NCBI RefSeq assembly: GCF_014831675.1 | Contig: NZ_VJXY01000010.1 | Span: 44,185 to 103,485 of the forward strand | Reading direction: 5' to 3' | Length of the DNA: 59,301 nucleotides | Origin: Komarekiella delphini-convector SJRDD-AB1 | Lineage (GTDB): Bacteria; Cyanobacteriota; Cyanobacteriia; Cyanobacteriales; Nostocaceae | Shown: in pieces, positions 8,542 to 17,456 of the stretch | How the letters are laid out: each line of letters starts with the position of its first letter | Position numbering within the stretch: the first letter of the stretch is position 1 | Translations under genes and position numbers: made by a program | Notes under the pieces: generated by a model | Database searches by the model: none | What the model was told of the DNA's origin: nothing | The model's input: the letters and a program-made list of their open reading frames with translations, nothing else

Positions 8542-8850
8542 ATGACCATGAATAAATACGTTATTTTTGTGCTGCTATTGATACTCTCGATCTCAGTGGC
8601 ACTGCCATCTTATGCGTCTGTGTGCCGTAATCATGGTGGTCAGCAGATTTGCATTCTTAGTATCAACCGAAGTGCCAAAAATTATTGGGAATACAGAGCA
8701 ACTGTGAGTGTGAATGGAGTCAGAAGGCCTATTGAGGTCTACAACTGTCGTGAGCAAGTCAAAGTGCAACAAGACGGGACTGTTTTGCCATTTAAACAAA
8801 AAGACCCTGGTAAGCTAATATGCAGTTTTTTCAATTCTTCTGTGCGGTAA
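8542..8850 (+). CDS. Small secreted Cys-containing protein, unknown
   Basis: A 102-residue protein with a clear Sec signal peptide ('VIFVLLLILSISVALPSYA', probable cleavage after ALPSYA). The mature part of about 75 residues has four Cys (VCRNHGG, QQICIL, YNCREQ, KLICSF), consistent with two disulphides in the periplasm. There is no recognised domain. The start is one of two ATGs (8542 or 8548). Function unknown. Confidence 0.65.
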   Translation: MTMNKYVIFVLLLILSISVALPSYASVCRNHGGQQICILSINRSAKNYWEYRATVSVNGVRRPIEVYNCREQVKVQQDGTVLPFKQKDPGKLICSFFNSSVR

Positions 8851-9058
8851 ATACGCGCCAGATGATGAAAACCGTAAAACTTAGATAGGCTAATACCGTT
8901 AGCCACTCTTGCCAGCTACTAAATGTATCATTCATTAGTAAAAGCCGAAAAATAAATAAAGGTAATTTTTTTCACCTCTAAATCCTACACGCTCACGCTA
9001 TCAGTCGGTTACTGTATTGCTCATAATGTTGATGACAAAGGCTATTCAAAATCTTTTA

Positions 9059-9208
9059 GCTAATTTTCCGGAATTGATCCGGTTGGGGTGGTATCCCTGA
9101 TCAGACTATCGATTTTATGTTTACCATCTATAACTAAACTTCGGGGAATATTGCCTCATCTTTTCTCAAAAGCTCGGTCTTCACGACTGAGCTTTTGATT
9201 TTTGATAC
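9059..9208 (+). ncRNA. Candidate small RNA, repeat copy 1
   Basis: This unit of about 145 bases recurs at 9287-9434. It contains a short hairpin (CCGG aattgat CCGG), a conserved centre (GATCAGACTATCGATTTTAT) and an intrinsic terminator: the 12-bp stem AAAAGCTCGGTC / GACTGAGCTTTT at 9168-9196, followed by GATTTTT. No protein reading frame is conserved between the copies. Stem bases differ between copies while pairing is kept, which points to an RNA product. The promoter was not located. I do not recognise it as Yfr1, 6S, tmRNA or RNase P RNA. Confidence 0.55.
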
Positions 9209-9286
9209 ATACACGTTGTGGTATGAGCCAGCTTGGGGCTGTATTTTGCTGAGCACAATAAGAAAAAAGTTATTTCAAATTTCCTC

Positions 9287-9438
9287 GCTAATTTTCTGGA
9301 ATTGATCCGGTTGGGGTGGTATCCCTGATCAGACTATCGATTTTATGTTTACCATCTATAACTAAACTTTGGGGAATATTGCCCCATTTCTTTCCTTCAA
9401 AAGCCTGATCTTCGCGATCAGGCTTTTGATTTTTAATA
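9287..9438 (+). ncRNA. Candidate small RNA, repeat copy 2
   Basis: Second copy of the 9059 unit, offset 228 bases. The front 95 bases are almost identical to copy 1. The terminator stem is a perfect 12-bp helix AAAAGCCTGATC / GATCAGGCTTTT (9399-9427) followed by GATTTTT. Relative to copy 1 several stem positions changed on both sides. The front hairpin changed CCGG to CTGG but still pairs through G-U. Confidence 0.55.
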
Positions 9439-9454
9439 CACGCCCGTTGTAGTA

Positions 9455-9477
9455 GAGAGGTTGCATTGCAACGTCTC
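9455..9477. repeat. Dispersed palindrome GAGACGTTGCA type
   Basis: GAGAGGTTGCATTGCAACGTCTC is a near-perfect inverted repeat. A perfect version occurs at 23081-23103. These are small dispersed palindromes of intergenic DNA. Confidence 0.8.
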
Positions 9478-9628
9478 TGCAGGTCGTGATTAACGTGAAA
9501 TCGTATAAGTCAGCGTGGCAGTGAAAGCCGCACTTGAGCATAATATCGGGTATTATATAAGACATTTTTTCAGAAACCTTTGAGGGATTTTATCAGTCTG
9601 GTACTCCAAATTCTGCAAACACCCGATA

Positions 9629-11023
9629 ATGTCATCTTTTGCTCAAGGCATCCCCGGATTGCCCGATCTGACACATCCAACTGAGCTAGTCCAATTTGGA
9701 ACTCAAGTGCTCAAAGGTTCACTATTATTAGTATTTTTGATCGTAGCTTTGGGAGTTGCGATCGCTCTGATAAGTTTTTCTCTACGTCGAAATCACCCAG
9801 AACAATTGATATTCATTGGTGAATGGGCTGTTCGTTATTCCCAACTTTTACGGGGATTGCAGCATTTAGCTCTGGTATTAATTCTATTAGTGACTGGATT
9901 TTTCTTTTGTTCAACTTTGAGCAATCGCTACCACCACTGGGAACAGGCAAAGGTGGCTCAAGTAACCCAAAGTGTTGCAGGCGAGAAACTCGAACAATTT
10001 GCGCCCCAAGTACGCTACGTTACGCAAGAACCATACACCTATACCACCCAAGTTAATGGCAAGATAGTCCAAGTAAATGAGACGCGAGAAGTCAACCGCT
10101 ACCTAACGCTAGCTGGCTCACAAATTCAGGTCAAGCTTGACCAAAGCACAGATGTTCAAGGTCGCAGCTCAATTTATCGCGCAGATTACACGGCTGATTA
10201 TAAAGTTGTCAATCAACTCAAAAATATTAGTAGTTTCTTTTTTGAAGTACCGCCGCCCAATGGCTACACGCTACTTGCCAGCTATAAAGTAGAGCGTGAC
10301 CGGACTCGACTCCAGCAAACTAATCCGGGGGAATATAGCTTTCCTTTCCGCCTGCAACCAGGTGAAGAAACTAGCTTTCGAGTCACCTATCAAGCTCAAG
10401 GAGGGCCCCGTTGGGTTTATAGTGCAACGAGTCAGTTGCTTTCTAATTTCCGCTTAACGGCGATCGCTAACTTCGCTCCTGCTGATTTTGCGAGTGGTAT
10501 TGTACCCAATGAGATTAAAGCTGACGGACGCAGTACCCAATTTACTTGGATATTTGATGACAATGTTTCTGTAAAAAACCCATTTGGAGTATTTACCAAT
10601 ACCGAACCCATTCGCCACACTGGCATCATTCCCCGAATTTTATTGCTAGCACCAGCATTATTTTTGTGGTGGATATTATTACTATATTGGTCGCTACCCA
10701 TGAGTCTCAAAAATGTTGCGATCGCAGGCGGTATTTTCTTTGCTTGTCTGCTGGCTTTAACCTATTTGGGTCGCTTGATGAATGCTCAGTTAGCTTGGAC
10801 TTTGATTTCCCTAGTCTTACTCTTTTTAACATGGGGGTTGGGAGCAAACCGCAGTGCTTCCCTAGCTGCCATTATCTGCACTATTGCTGGTGCAGTATTA
10901 CCCGTCTTTGGTTTACTAGTACCGTTCAGCGGACTCACCCTTAGCGTAGCCGGCTTACTCTCAGTGGTCTGGCTAGCAGTTCGCCATTGGTATGGCTGGT
11001 ACAATTTACACCCAGAAAAGTAA
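9629..11023 (+). CDS. Polytopic membrane protein with large extracytoplasmic domain, unknown
   Basis: A 464-residue protein. Two N-terminal membrane helices (about residues 28-52 and 76-97) are followed by a soluble domain of some 230 residues rich in beta strands ('REVNRYLTLAGSQIQVKLDQ', 'QLKNISSFFFEVPPPNGYT', 'LQPGEETSFRVTYQAQGG'). Five or six C-terminal helices follow. The layout (helices, outer beta domain, helix bundle) is like CreD inner-membrane proteins, but I see no diagnostic motif, so I leave it unnamed. The start ATG 9629 lies about 190 bases after the second sRNA-like unit. Confidence 0.75.
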   Translation: MSSFAQGIPGLPDLTHPTELVQFGTQVLKGSLLLVFLIVALGVAIALISFSLRRNHPEQLIFIGEWAVRYSQLLRGLQHLALVLILLVTGFFFCSTLSNRYHHWEQAKVAQVTQSVAGEKLEQFAPQVRYVTQEPYTYTTQVNGKIVQVNETREVNRYLTLAGSQIQVKLDQSTDVQGRSSIYRADYTADYKVVNQLKNISSFFFEVPPPNGYTLLASYKVERDRTRLQQTNPGEYSFPFRLQPGEETSFRVTYQAQGGPRWVYSATSQLLSNFRLTAIANFAPADFASGIVPNEIKADGRSTQFTWIFDDNVSVKNPFGVFTNTEPIRHTGIIPRILLLAPALFLWWILLLYWSLPMSLKNVAIAGGIFFACLLALTYLGRLMNAQLAWTLISLVLLFLTWGLGANRSASLAAIICTIAGAVLPVFGLLVPFSGLTLSVAGLLSVVWLAVRHWYGWYNLHPEK

Positions 11024-11144
11024 TAGACCTGCCTTAAAACTTGTCAAGTCAACATAATTCGTAATTATTTGGTCAATTGCTTGTTCTTATATCAATACAG
11101 TTCAGTCAAGCATTTCTTCCTTCTCTTTGCGTCCTTTGCGTCCT

Positions 11145-11202
11145 TCTGGTGCGTCCGCTACGCGTTGGCGGAAGCCTCTTGTAGAGAAGGCGGTTCGTTA
11201 AA
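11145..11202. repeat. Nostoc-type palindromic repeat remnant
   Basis: GCGTCCGCTACGCG and GGCGGAAGCC-type strings mark a dispersed palindromic element between convergent genes. Related strings occur inside the pseudouridine synthase gene at 12402-12531. Confidence 0.6.
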
Positions 11203-11248
11203 AATTAGATGATTGTTGCAACAGAACCTTCACTCTTGTGAAAAACGG

Positions 11249-13063
11249 TTAAAACGGCGTCTTTGTTCTGAGATGTAGTGTTTGTCCCGATTGGGGATGC
11301 TCAAAGCGAAGTTCCCTTGCATGAAGATGTAAGCGATTGGCAACGGCATCACATCCATAGAGGCGATCGCCTAAAATTGTTACCCCAAGTCCTTGCGAAT
11401 CGGCAGCGTGAACCCGCAATTGATGGGTGCGTCCTGTAAGTGGTATAAACTCTACACGAGTGTAGTCCCCTTCTCTGGCTATTACCTGAAATTTAGTCAA
11501 GCTGGGTTTACCGCGCTGCCAATCGACTTGCTGATAAGGGCGATTTTGAGGATCTCCCCACAAGGGTAGTTCAATCACACCTTGAGCAGTTGTTACGGAG
11601 CCGGTAACTACAGCTTCATAAACCTTGTAAATTTGTCGTTGTTGAAATTGCCGACTTAGCTGGCGATGGGTTTGGCGATCGCAAGCTAGCAGTAAAATCC
11701 CTGAAGTTTCCTGATCCAGGCGATGCACAGCCGCCAGCGCTATGCCATCAGGTAATAAATGACGTAACCGACTGACGACGCTATCTTGGCGATCGCGATA
11801 ACGACCGGGTACTGAAAGTAGTCCTGGGGGTTTGTTCACAGCAATCAGCCATTCGTCTTCATAAACAATGGGTATGACTCCTCCCCTGCTAAAGGAGCTT
11901 AAAACTTCTCCTTCCCGACGAGGTAAATTAGGTTTTAATCCTGAAAGCAGAAACCCCATCAATGGCTGACAGCGCTCTACACAAGCTCCATAGAACTCTC
12001 CTTGGACTTTGTTTTGATTCATTGAAGACGCTCCCCACCAAAACTCTGCCATTGCTAATGGTTTTAGCTCATGTGTTGCTGCATAGTGCAATAGTTTTGG
12101 AGCACAACAGTCTCCTGTGCCAGTAGGCATACCGAATGGCATCAATTGCTGCAACGATAGAGATTGCCTGGAAAAATTAGTCAGGCTGTAGGCTGCGTGC
12201 ATCTGAGCCTGCAATTGCTGGGATAGCGCTTTACGCTGTTGTTTGAGTTCACGCATCCGTTCATCGGTCGTTGTAATCAGCTGCTTGAGCGGCTGTAACA
12301 CTTCATTTTGCTGGCGTTTGAGCTGCCGTCGCTCAATTCCATGCAAACGGCTTTCGGCGTCGAGTTGTTCTAAGGCAATAGTCAGTGCTTCCGCAGTGAG
12401 AGTTTCCTCCGAAGTTTGCCCGGAGGGAAACCGACGCCAGTCGCCTGCGGAGGGAGACCATCCCCGAAGTTTGGATCGGAGGAAGCCTCCGCTCCAACTT
12501 CTCTTCGCAGTGCTGGCTCCTCCTTGCAACTTCTCGTATAGTAGCTGACGTTTTTCCTGCCGTTGATGTTTGCAATATCGATGGCGATCGCTCATTTGTT
12601 GTAACTGTTGCTCAAACTCGCGCAAGAGCACTTCGTACTGCTGCCGTTCGGTCAACTGCTTCAGGGTAATAAGTTCTTGCTTGATAGCATCCAATTGGGC
12701 TAATGTGCGAGCTTCCTCTAGAGCAACTTGACTTCGTCCGGGAATTGGCGGCACCCAGCCATCAAAAATAGCATAACCATTTAGAAGACCAGAGAAAGCT
12801 TTTAGTACACGTTGTTCGCCAGTAGGTAGTTCAACTAGTAATATGCCATACATCTTGCCCTCACGATTATAAAGGTCATTTTTGGCGAGGTGTTGCATTA
12901 AACCGTGAGCGATCGCTTCGGCCATTGGGGTGCGGGGCAGTCTTAAAGTTTTACCAGTTTGAGGACAATATCCTTCGTAGTAATAGCTAACAGATAAATC
13001 ACTGACTGCACAATTAGAATTCATGAAATCTGCAAGCGCGTGCAGAAGTACTGTATAAGGCAT
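11249..13063 (-). CDS. RluA-family pseudouridine synthase with long N-terminal region
   Basis: A 604-residue protein. Residues about 375-604 are an RluA-type pseudouridine synthase with the catalytic motif 'AVHRLDQETSGILLLA' (Asp) and 'LTGRTHQLRVHA'. It would isomerise specific uridines in rRNA or tRNA. Residues 1-370 are an extension with strongly charged Gln/Arg/Glu helices (about 125-175 and 230-290), probably a coiled coil, plus a 'GTGDCCAPKLLHYAA' segment seen in longer cyanobacterial and proteobacterial RluA homologues. Residues about 178-221 ('WSGGFLRSKLRGWSPSAGDW' and flanks) do not look like the rest. They are encoded by a dispersed palindromic repeat in frame. ATG start at 13063. 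Confidence 0.88.
   Translation of the reverse strand: MPYTVLLHALADFMNSNCAVSDLSVSYYYEGYCPQTGKTLRLPRTPMAEAIAHGLMQHLAKNDLYNREGKMYGILLVELPTGEQRVLKAFSGLLNGYAIFDGWVPPIPGRSQVALEEARTLAQLDAIKQELITLKQLTERQQYEVLLREFEQQLQQMSDRHRYCKHQRQEKRQLLYEKLQGGASTAKRSWSGGFLRSKLRGWSPSAGDWRRFPSGQTSEETLTAEALTIALEQLDAESRLHGIERRQLKRQQNEVLQPLKQLITTTDERMRELKQQRKALSQQLQAQMHAAYSLTNFSRQSLSLQQLMPFGMPTGTGDCCAPKLLHYAATHELKPLAMAEFWWGASSMNQNKVQGEFYGACVERCQPLMGFLLSGLKPNLPRREGEVLSSFSRGGVIPIVYEDEWLIAVNKPPGLLSVPGRYRDRQDSVVSRLRHLLPDGIALAAVHRLDQETSGILLLACDRQTHRQLSRQFQQRQIYKVYEAVVTGSVTTAQGVIELPLWGDPQNRPYQQVDWQRGKPSLTKFQVIAREGDYTRVEFIPLTGRTHQLRVHAADSQGLGVTILGDRLYGCDAVANRLHLHARELRFEHPQSGQTLHLRTKTPF
12402..12531. repeat. Palindromic repeat inserted in frame in the pseudouridine synthase gene
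   Basis: The stretch contains inverted repeats (GTTTCCTCCG / CCGGAGGGAAAC and CGGAGGAAGCCTCCG) and strings like those of intergenic dispersed elements at 11145 and 36116. It adds about 43 codons without breaking the reading frame, within the coiled-coil extension. Confidence 0.65.
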
Positions 13064-13285
13064 GATTTAAAATATGGCTAATTTCTATATCTGAAATTAT
13101 TGCGTTTTAGCTTACTACTATCAAGCATCATCTATCACACCGAGCAACTTTAAATTTATTTGACAGAGAGTTTACTGAGTGTTTTCCTATATTCGAATCA
13201 TACCAGAATCAGAGCTATCGCCACTTCCCCAGCAACAAATAACCTCATTTTTCCATCTCTAAAAGCGCTTGTTTTTTCAATTCTT

Positions 13286-13378
13286 CCTGATGCAGGCATA
13301 ACCAAAGCGGAGATATAGATAGTAGATGCACCTTAATTAAATCAAAGCCCTCAGCTTTTAGTTGAAGGCTTTTTTTTT
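13286..13378 (+). ncRNA. Candidate small RNA array, unit A
   Basis: First of three related units spaced about 160 bases apart. It reads CCTGATGCAGGCATAAC..., then AGATATAGATAGTAGATGCACC, and ends in an intrinsic terminator (AGCCCTCAGC tttt GTTGAAGGCT then T8). It is the most divergent of the three. No protein frame is conserved, and the promoter was not identified. Confidence 0.55.
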
Positions 13379-13442
13379 GCCAACTTTTCATTGTTAAGTT
13401 TTAACATTTTTGTAATTACGACAAATAAAAAACCCAGTTTAT

Positions 13443-13531
13443 CCTGATGCAGCAATAACTAAGATGGATAAGTAAATAGTAGATGCACCCTTAAAAATTA
13501 TTGCTCTCAGCCTTTGGCTGGGGGCTTTTAT
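13443..13531 (+). ncRNA. Candidate small RNA array, unit B
   Basis: CCTGATGCAGCAATAACTAA, then ATGGATAAGTAAATAGTAGA, then a spacer and the terminator GCTCTCAGCC ttt GGCTGGGGGC followed by TTTTATT. The last 55 bases are nearly identical to unit C, while the region between units differs. This is what selection on a transcript and its terminator would give. Confidence 0.6.
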
Positions 13532-13604
13532 TGTATCAACTTATAATAAGTAATAATTTATAATTTTGTGCATAAAAAATAATTTTGCAATGGGTAAGAT
13601 TTTC

Positions 13605-13692
13605 CCGGATGCGGCAATAAGTGAGATGGATAAATAAATAGTAGATGCACCCTTAAAAATTATTGCTCTCAGCCTTTGGCTGAGGGCTTTTA
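13605..13692 (+). ncRNA. Candidate small RNA array, unit C
   Basis: CCGGATGCGGCAATAAGTGA, then GATGCACCC and terminator GCTCTCAGCC ttt GGCTGAGGGC followed by TTTTATT. One stem position is T-A here and T-G in unit B. A possible -10 box TAAGAT lies at 13595-13600. The terminator abuts the exoD stop codon and may also end exoD transcription from the other side. Confidence 0.6.
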
Positions 13693-14325
13693 TTATTTAA
13701 ATATAGATGGTAGCCAACTGGGAGCTAACCAAAGTGCATAACCAATGAAGGCAAATAGTAAGGTAATCAAAGCAGTGATTACGTAACTTATGCAAATTAA
13801 TAAACCGTCAGATTCGATAGTGGCAACTGCTAAAAGTAAAATACCTACAGTGGGGATGGGATTTGTAAAGGGAATTGGTGACATGAGCAACAGTGTTAAC
13901 CAAGAAATACAAAGCCCATTAATTCGCCAAGTTAAAGGATGATGGGCTATTTTCGCTAACCGAGGACGGGCGATTTTTTGTAACACCTTGGTAAGACGTC
14001 CCAGGTTTTGCAAAAGTAACTTGGCAAAAGAGCGAGGAAATTTGTAGTTAGCGATTCTTCTGGGTAGCCAAGGCGATCGCCTCCCCAAGACCATTTGTAC
14101 TGATAACAGCAAGCAAGCAGCACCAAACGGCCCAGCTAATCCCGGTGGCATAGGAAACAAAAACGGCAAAACTAATAATGCAATTACTAGGCTAAATCCC
14201 CGTTCAGAAGTTTCTGCCAGAATATCGCCTAGAGTCAACGACTGTTCAGATAGGCGTTGCAGCAGGGACTTAATGTCTTGAGAAAATCTCAGATGCATTT
14301 GGCGCGAGTTGATGCGAGTTGCCAC
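13693..14325 (-). CDS. exoD: ExoD-family membrane protein (exopolysaccharide synthesis)
   Basis: A 210-residue protein matching the ExoD family: 'SLTLGDILAETSERGFSLVI', 'VLPFLFPMPPGLAGPFGAA', 'MVLGRRSPWLPRRIAN' and 'LTLLLMSPIPFTNPIPTVGI', with about four membrane segments. ExoD was described in rhizobia as needed for exopolysaccharide production and alkali tolerance; the biochemical activity is unknown. The start is GTG 14325, with an ATG at 14298 as alternative. It shares a boundary with the sRNA-like unit C. Confidence 0.88.
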   Translation of the reverse strand: MATRINSRQMHLRFSQDIKSLLQRLSEQSLTLGDILAETSERGFSLVIALLVLPFLFPMPPGLAGPFGAACLLLSVQMVLGRRSPWLPRRIANYKFPRSFAKLLLQNLGRLTKVLQKIARPRLAKIAHHPLTWRINGLCISWLTLLLMSPIPFTNPIPTVGILLLAVATIESDGLLICISYVITALITLLFAFIGYALWLAPSWLPSIFK

Positions 14326-14488
14326 ACAATAACCAACTTCACTTAATTAAAAAAAGGTAAATATAAATACAAGCATAGCTAATTCTTAAAATACCAAATT
14401 TTTCTCAGGTAATTGACCCCATGTCTAAAGCCAGGGGCTTGCGCCGGATTAGTTATCGGTCAGAGGGGACTTCAAGCAAAAAAATGGG

Positions 14489-14795
14489 ATGGGAGACGAT
14501 CTACTAGAATTTTCACGCCTAGGGCAGACAGAAATGCGTTCCACAACCGTTATTATCAGTCAATTGGTGCAGCAAGCAGGTACAATCGCAGTTGCAGGCG
14601 GAACTGGTCGGGCGATCGCTTCACTGGCAGATCGAGCCATTGGCAGCGGTAGAGGGCGACCCAGTGCTACTGTGGTTAGTGCTGCAAAATTTATTGTGGA
14701 ATGCAATCAAGTACACCCGCGATCGCCTCATTCATCGACATGGCGGACGCATCTGGGCAGAAGGCGTGACCGACCAGGGCGCACAACGTTATACT
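14489..14795 (+). pseudogene. Histidine-kinase remnant
   Basis: In one frame (14492-14580) the DNA reads 'DDLLEFSRLGQTEMRSTTVI', typical of the region after the HisKA domain in cyanobacterial phytochrome-like kinases. From about 14592 the match continues in another frame: 'GRSLHWQIEPLAAVEGDP' and 'LQNLLWNAIKYTR' (N box). It then jumps directly to 'HRHGGRIWAEG', which normally lies about 60-70 residues later after the G boxes. So there is at least one frameshift and an internal deletion, and no N-terminal domains are present. It lies just upstream of an intact hybrid kinase. Confidence 0.75.
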
Positions 14796-14823
14796 TTTCG
14801 CTCTCAAAGCATGAGGCACAGTT

Positions 14824-17256
14824 ATGACAGCACTCCGATTTCTTCTGCTCGAAGGCAATCCTCTGGATGCACAGGTGATATATCTCATGCTGAGCGATAG
14901 CGGCGTTGACTGTGAACTGCTACGGGTGGAAACTCGCGCTGACTTTATGAGGGCATTAGAAACCAATGCGTTTGATTTGATTTTGGCAGATTATTCTTTG
15001 CCCGGTTTTGATGGCATTTCGGCCTTGGAAATTGCCCAAAACTTTTGTCCTGACACGCCTTTTATTTTCGTCTCTGCCAGTATAGGCGAAGAATTGGTGA
15101 TCGAAGCCCTCAAATTGGGAGCCACCGACTATGTGCTGAAGCGCAACTTAGGGCGGTTGGTGCCCTGTATCCAACGAGCATTGCAAGAAGCCCAAGAAAA
15201 GTGCGATCGCCAATTTGCCGAAGCAGCACTACACCAAAGCGAAATCCGCCTTCGTCAAGTTGCGGCAAACCTGCCTCATGGTGCTGTGTTTATTTTGGAT
15301 CGCGATTTGCGCTACCTGCTTGCAGAAGGCGAAGCGCTGGAGCAAGTCGGCATGACCACTCAAAATTTTGTCGGCAAAACACTCTGGGAAGCGCTTGAAC
15401 CCACCCTCGCAGCAAACTACGAACCCTACTACCGTCAAGCTCTCAATGGCGAATCGTTTAGCTTAGAGCATTCTAGCCACAATCGCTACTATATCTCTCA
15501 TGGCACACCCTTACGCAACGATATTGGGAGAGTTGATGCTGTGCTGGCAATGTCCTACGACATTACTGATCGCAAACAAATCGAAATCGCCCTCAAACAA
15601 AGTGAAGCTCGTTTTCGGTTGCTCTATGACATCACCAGCGATCTACTTGCGGTCGAGCAACCCATGACGCTCATGCACAACCTATTTAGCAAACTTTCAC
15701 TCCAGTTAGGGTTGGACTATTACTACAACTACATCGTAGAGGAAAAAGACAATCGCCCCATCTTGCATTTGAAAAACTATGAGGGTAATGCTCAAGAGGT
15801 GGCTGAGGTGATCAAGTCGATTGAGTTTGGTGAACACATCTGTGGATGGGTGGCTCAAGAACGATCTGCCGTCGTTCTCGACCACGCCCAAATTGCCACT
15901 CATTCTGATGCTCAAATCCTCCGTGACCTGAATACCACCGCTTATGTTAGTCAACCGTTGATTGTGCAGGAACGGTTATTGGGAACCATCTCGTTTGGTA
16001 GCTGTACGCGCACTCGCTTTACTTCAGAAGAAATCGATTTGCTGCAATTGATGTCTGAGCAAGTAGCGATCGCCCTTGATCGAGCAAACCTAATTGTCTC
16101 GATTCAGCAGCACGCAGAACAGTTGCAACGAGCTAACCAGATTAAAGACGAGTTTTTAGCGGTGCTGTCTCATGAGTTGCGATCGCCCCTTAACCCCATT
16201 TTGGGCTGGACACAACTGCTGCAAAACGGCAAGCTCAATGCCGACCGTCAACGCGAAGCATTGGCAACAATCCAGCGCAATGCCAAACTGCAATCACAAT
16301 TAATTGAAGACTTACTTGACATTTCGCGCATTATGCAGGGCAAGCTGTCCTTAAGGGTGGCTCCCGTTGATTTAACCTCTGTTATTTCTGCTGCTGTCGA
16401 AACGGTGCGTTTAGCAGCACAAGCAAAGAATATTAACTTAGAGATTGATCTTGCTCTGACTGCACCTATCTCTGGTGACGCTGCCCGCTTGCAGCAAGTG
16501 GTGTGGAACTTGCTTACCAATGCCGTCAAATTCACACCAGATGACGGACAAGTCATCGTTGAACTCAGGCAAATTGCTCGACTGGCTCAGATCCGGGTGA
16601 TAGATACTGGCATTGGCATTCAACCGAAATTTCTCCCGCATGTGTTTGAGTATTTCCGGCAAGAGGATAGCTCGACAACCCGCAGATTTGGAGGGTTGGG
16701 GCTAGGGCTTGCGATCGTGCGCCAAATTGTGGAAATGCACGGTGGCACAGTCCAAGCAGAAAGCTTGGGTGAGAATCAAGGCGCAACCTTCACAGTTCAA
16801 ATACCTATCTTGAACCAGGAATCACCAATTATACTTGAGCCAGCCCACGTTGAAGCAGAAAGCGCCCAGACTCCTTTAAGCAACCTGCAAATTTTGCTCG
16901 TGGATGATGATGCTGATACTCGTGAGTTTCAAGCATTTTTGCTAGAACAAAGTGGCGCAAAGGTGACAGCCGTAGCGTCTGGGCTAGAAGCATTGCAAGT
17001 ACTTGATTGTTTTATTCCTGATGTAATTGTGAGTGATATAGGCATGGCCCAGATGGATGGCTACATGCTGATCCAGCAAATTCGTTCACGCCCACCCAAT
17101 CAGGGGGGAACAATTCCGGCGATCGCATTAACTGCTTATGCCGGAGATATTGACCAGCAAAAAGCCCTGGCTGCTGGATTTCAAGCTCACATCACCAAGC
17201 CATTAAAACCAGAGGAGTTAGTGAGGAAGATTGTAAATCTCCGACAACACAACTAA
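14824..17256 (+). CDS. Hybrid sensor histidine kinase (REC-PAS-GAF-HisKA-HATPase-REC)
   Basis: An 810-residue soluble kinase. Domains in order: receiver (1-125, phospho-Asp in 'LILADYSLPGFDG', Lys in 'YVLKRN'); PAS (about 140-255); GAF (about 265-425); HisKA with 'VLSHELRSPLNPILGW' (His near residue 450); HATPase with 'LLTNAVKFTPDDG', 'DTGIGI' and 'GGLGLGLAI'; second receiver (about 690-810) with 'VIVSDIGMAQMDG'. The first receiver has 'LLEGNP' where a DD pair is usual, so metal binding there may be weakened. There are no membrane segments. No cognate regulator is adjacent. The input signal is unknown. Confidence 0.92.
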   Translation: MTALRFLLLEGNPLDAQVIYLMLSDSGVDCELLRVETRADFMRALETNAFDLILADYSLPGFDGISALEIAQNFCPDTPFIFVSASIGEELVIEALKLGATDYVLKRNLGRLVPCIQRALQEAQEKCDRQFAEAALHQSEIRLRQVAANLPHGAVFILDRDLRYLLAEGEALEQVGMTTQNFVGKTLWEALEPTLAANYEPYYRQALNGESFSLEHSSHNRYYISHGTPLRNDIGRVDAVLAMSYDITDRKQIEIALKQSEARFRLLYDITSDLLAVEQPMTLMHNLFSKLSLQLGLDYYYNYIVEEKDNRPILHLKNYEGNAQEVAEVIKSIEFGEHICGWVAQERSAVVLDHAQIATHSDAQILRDLNTTAYVSQPLIVQERLLGTISFGSCTRTRFTSEEIDLLQLMSEQVAIALDRANLIVSIQQHAEQLQRANQIKDEFLAVLSHELRSPLNPILGWTQLLQNGKLNADRQREALATIQRNAKLQSQLIEDLLDISRIMQGKLSLRVAPVDLTSVISAAVETVRLAAQAKNINLEIDLALTAPISGDAARLQQVVWNLLTNAVKFTPDDGQVIVELRQIARLAQIRVIDTGIGIQPKFLPHVFEYFRQEDSSTTRRFGGLGLGLAIVRQIVEMHGGTVQAESLGENQGATFTVQIPILNQESPIILEPAHVEAESAQTPLSNLQILLVDDDADTREFQAFLLEQSGAKVTAVASGLEALQVLDCFIPDVIVSDIGMAQMDGYMLIQQIRSRPPNQGGTIPAIALTAYAGDIDQQKALAAGFQAHITKPLKPEELVRKIVNLRQHN

Positions 17257-17456
17257 ATTCATTCAGTAAACCCCACAAGAAAGTGGGTGGCTTAGTTTAA
17301 TTGCGAATTGGTTTCATCCCATAGTTAGAAGCGAAGATTTGCAAGTTTAACTATTCTTAAGAGGGAATTGTGCCTCATAGAACGTGTCATACAAAAGCAA
17401 AGTTGTTGAGGAGAGAAAAATGAGGTTGTAACCCAGTTAGACTTCTGGAGTTCGTC

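Noticed and set aside
10000-11000. CreD name for the membrane protein at 9629
   Set aside because: Only the topology is similar; no diagnostic motif could be confirmed by eye.
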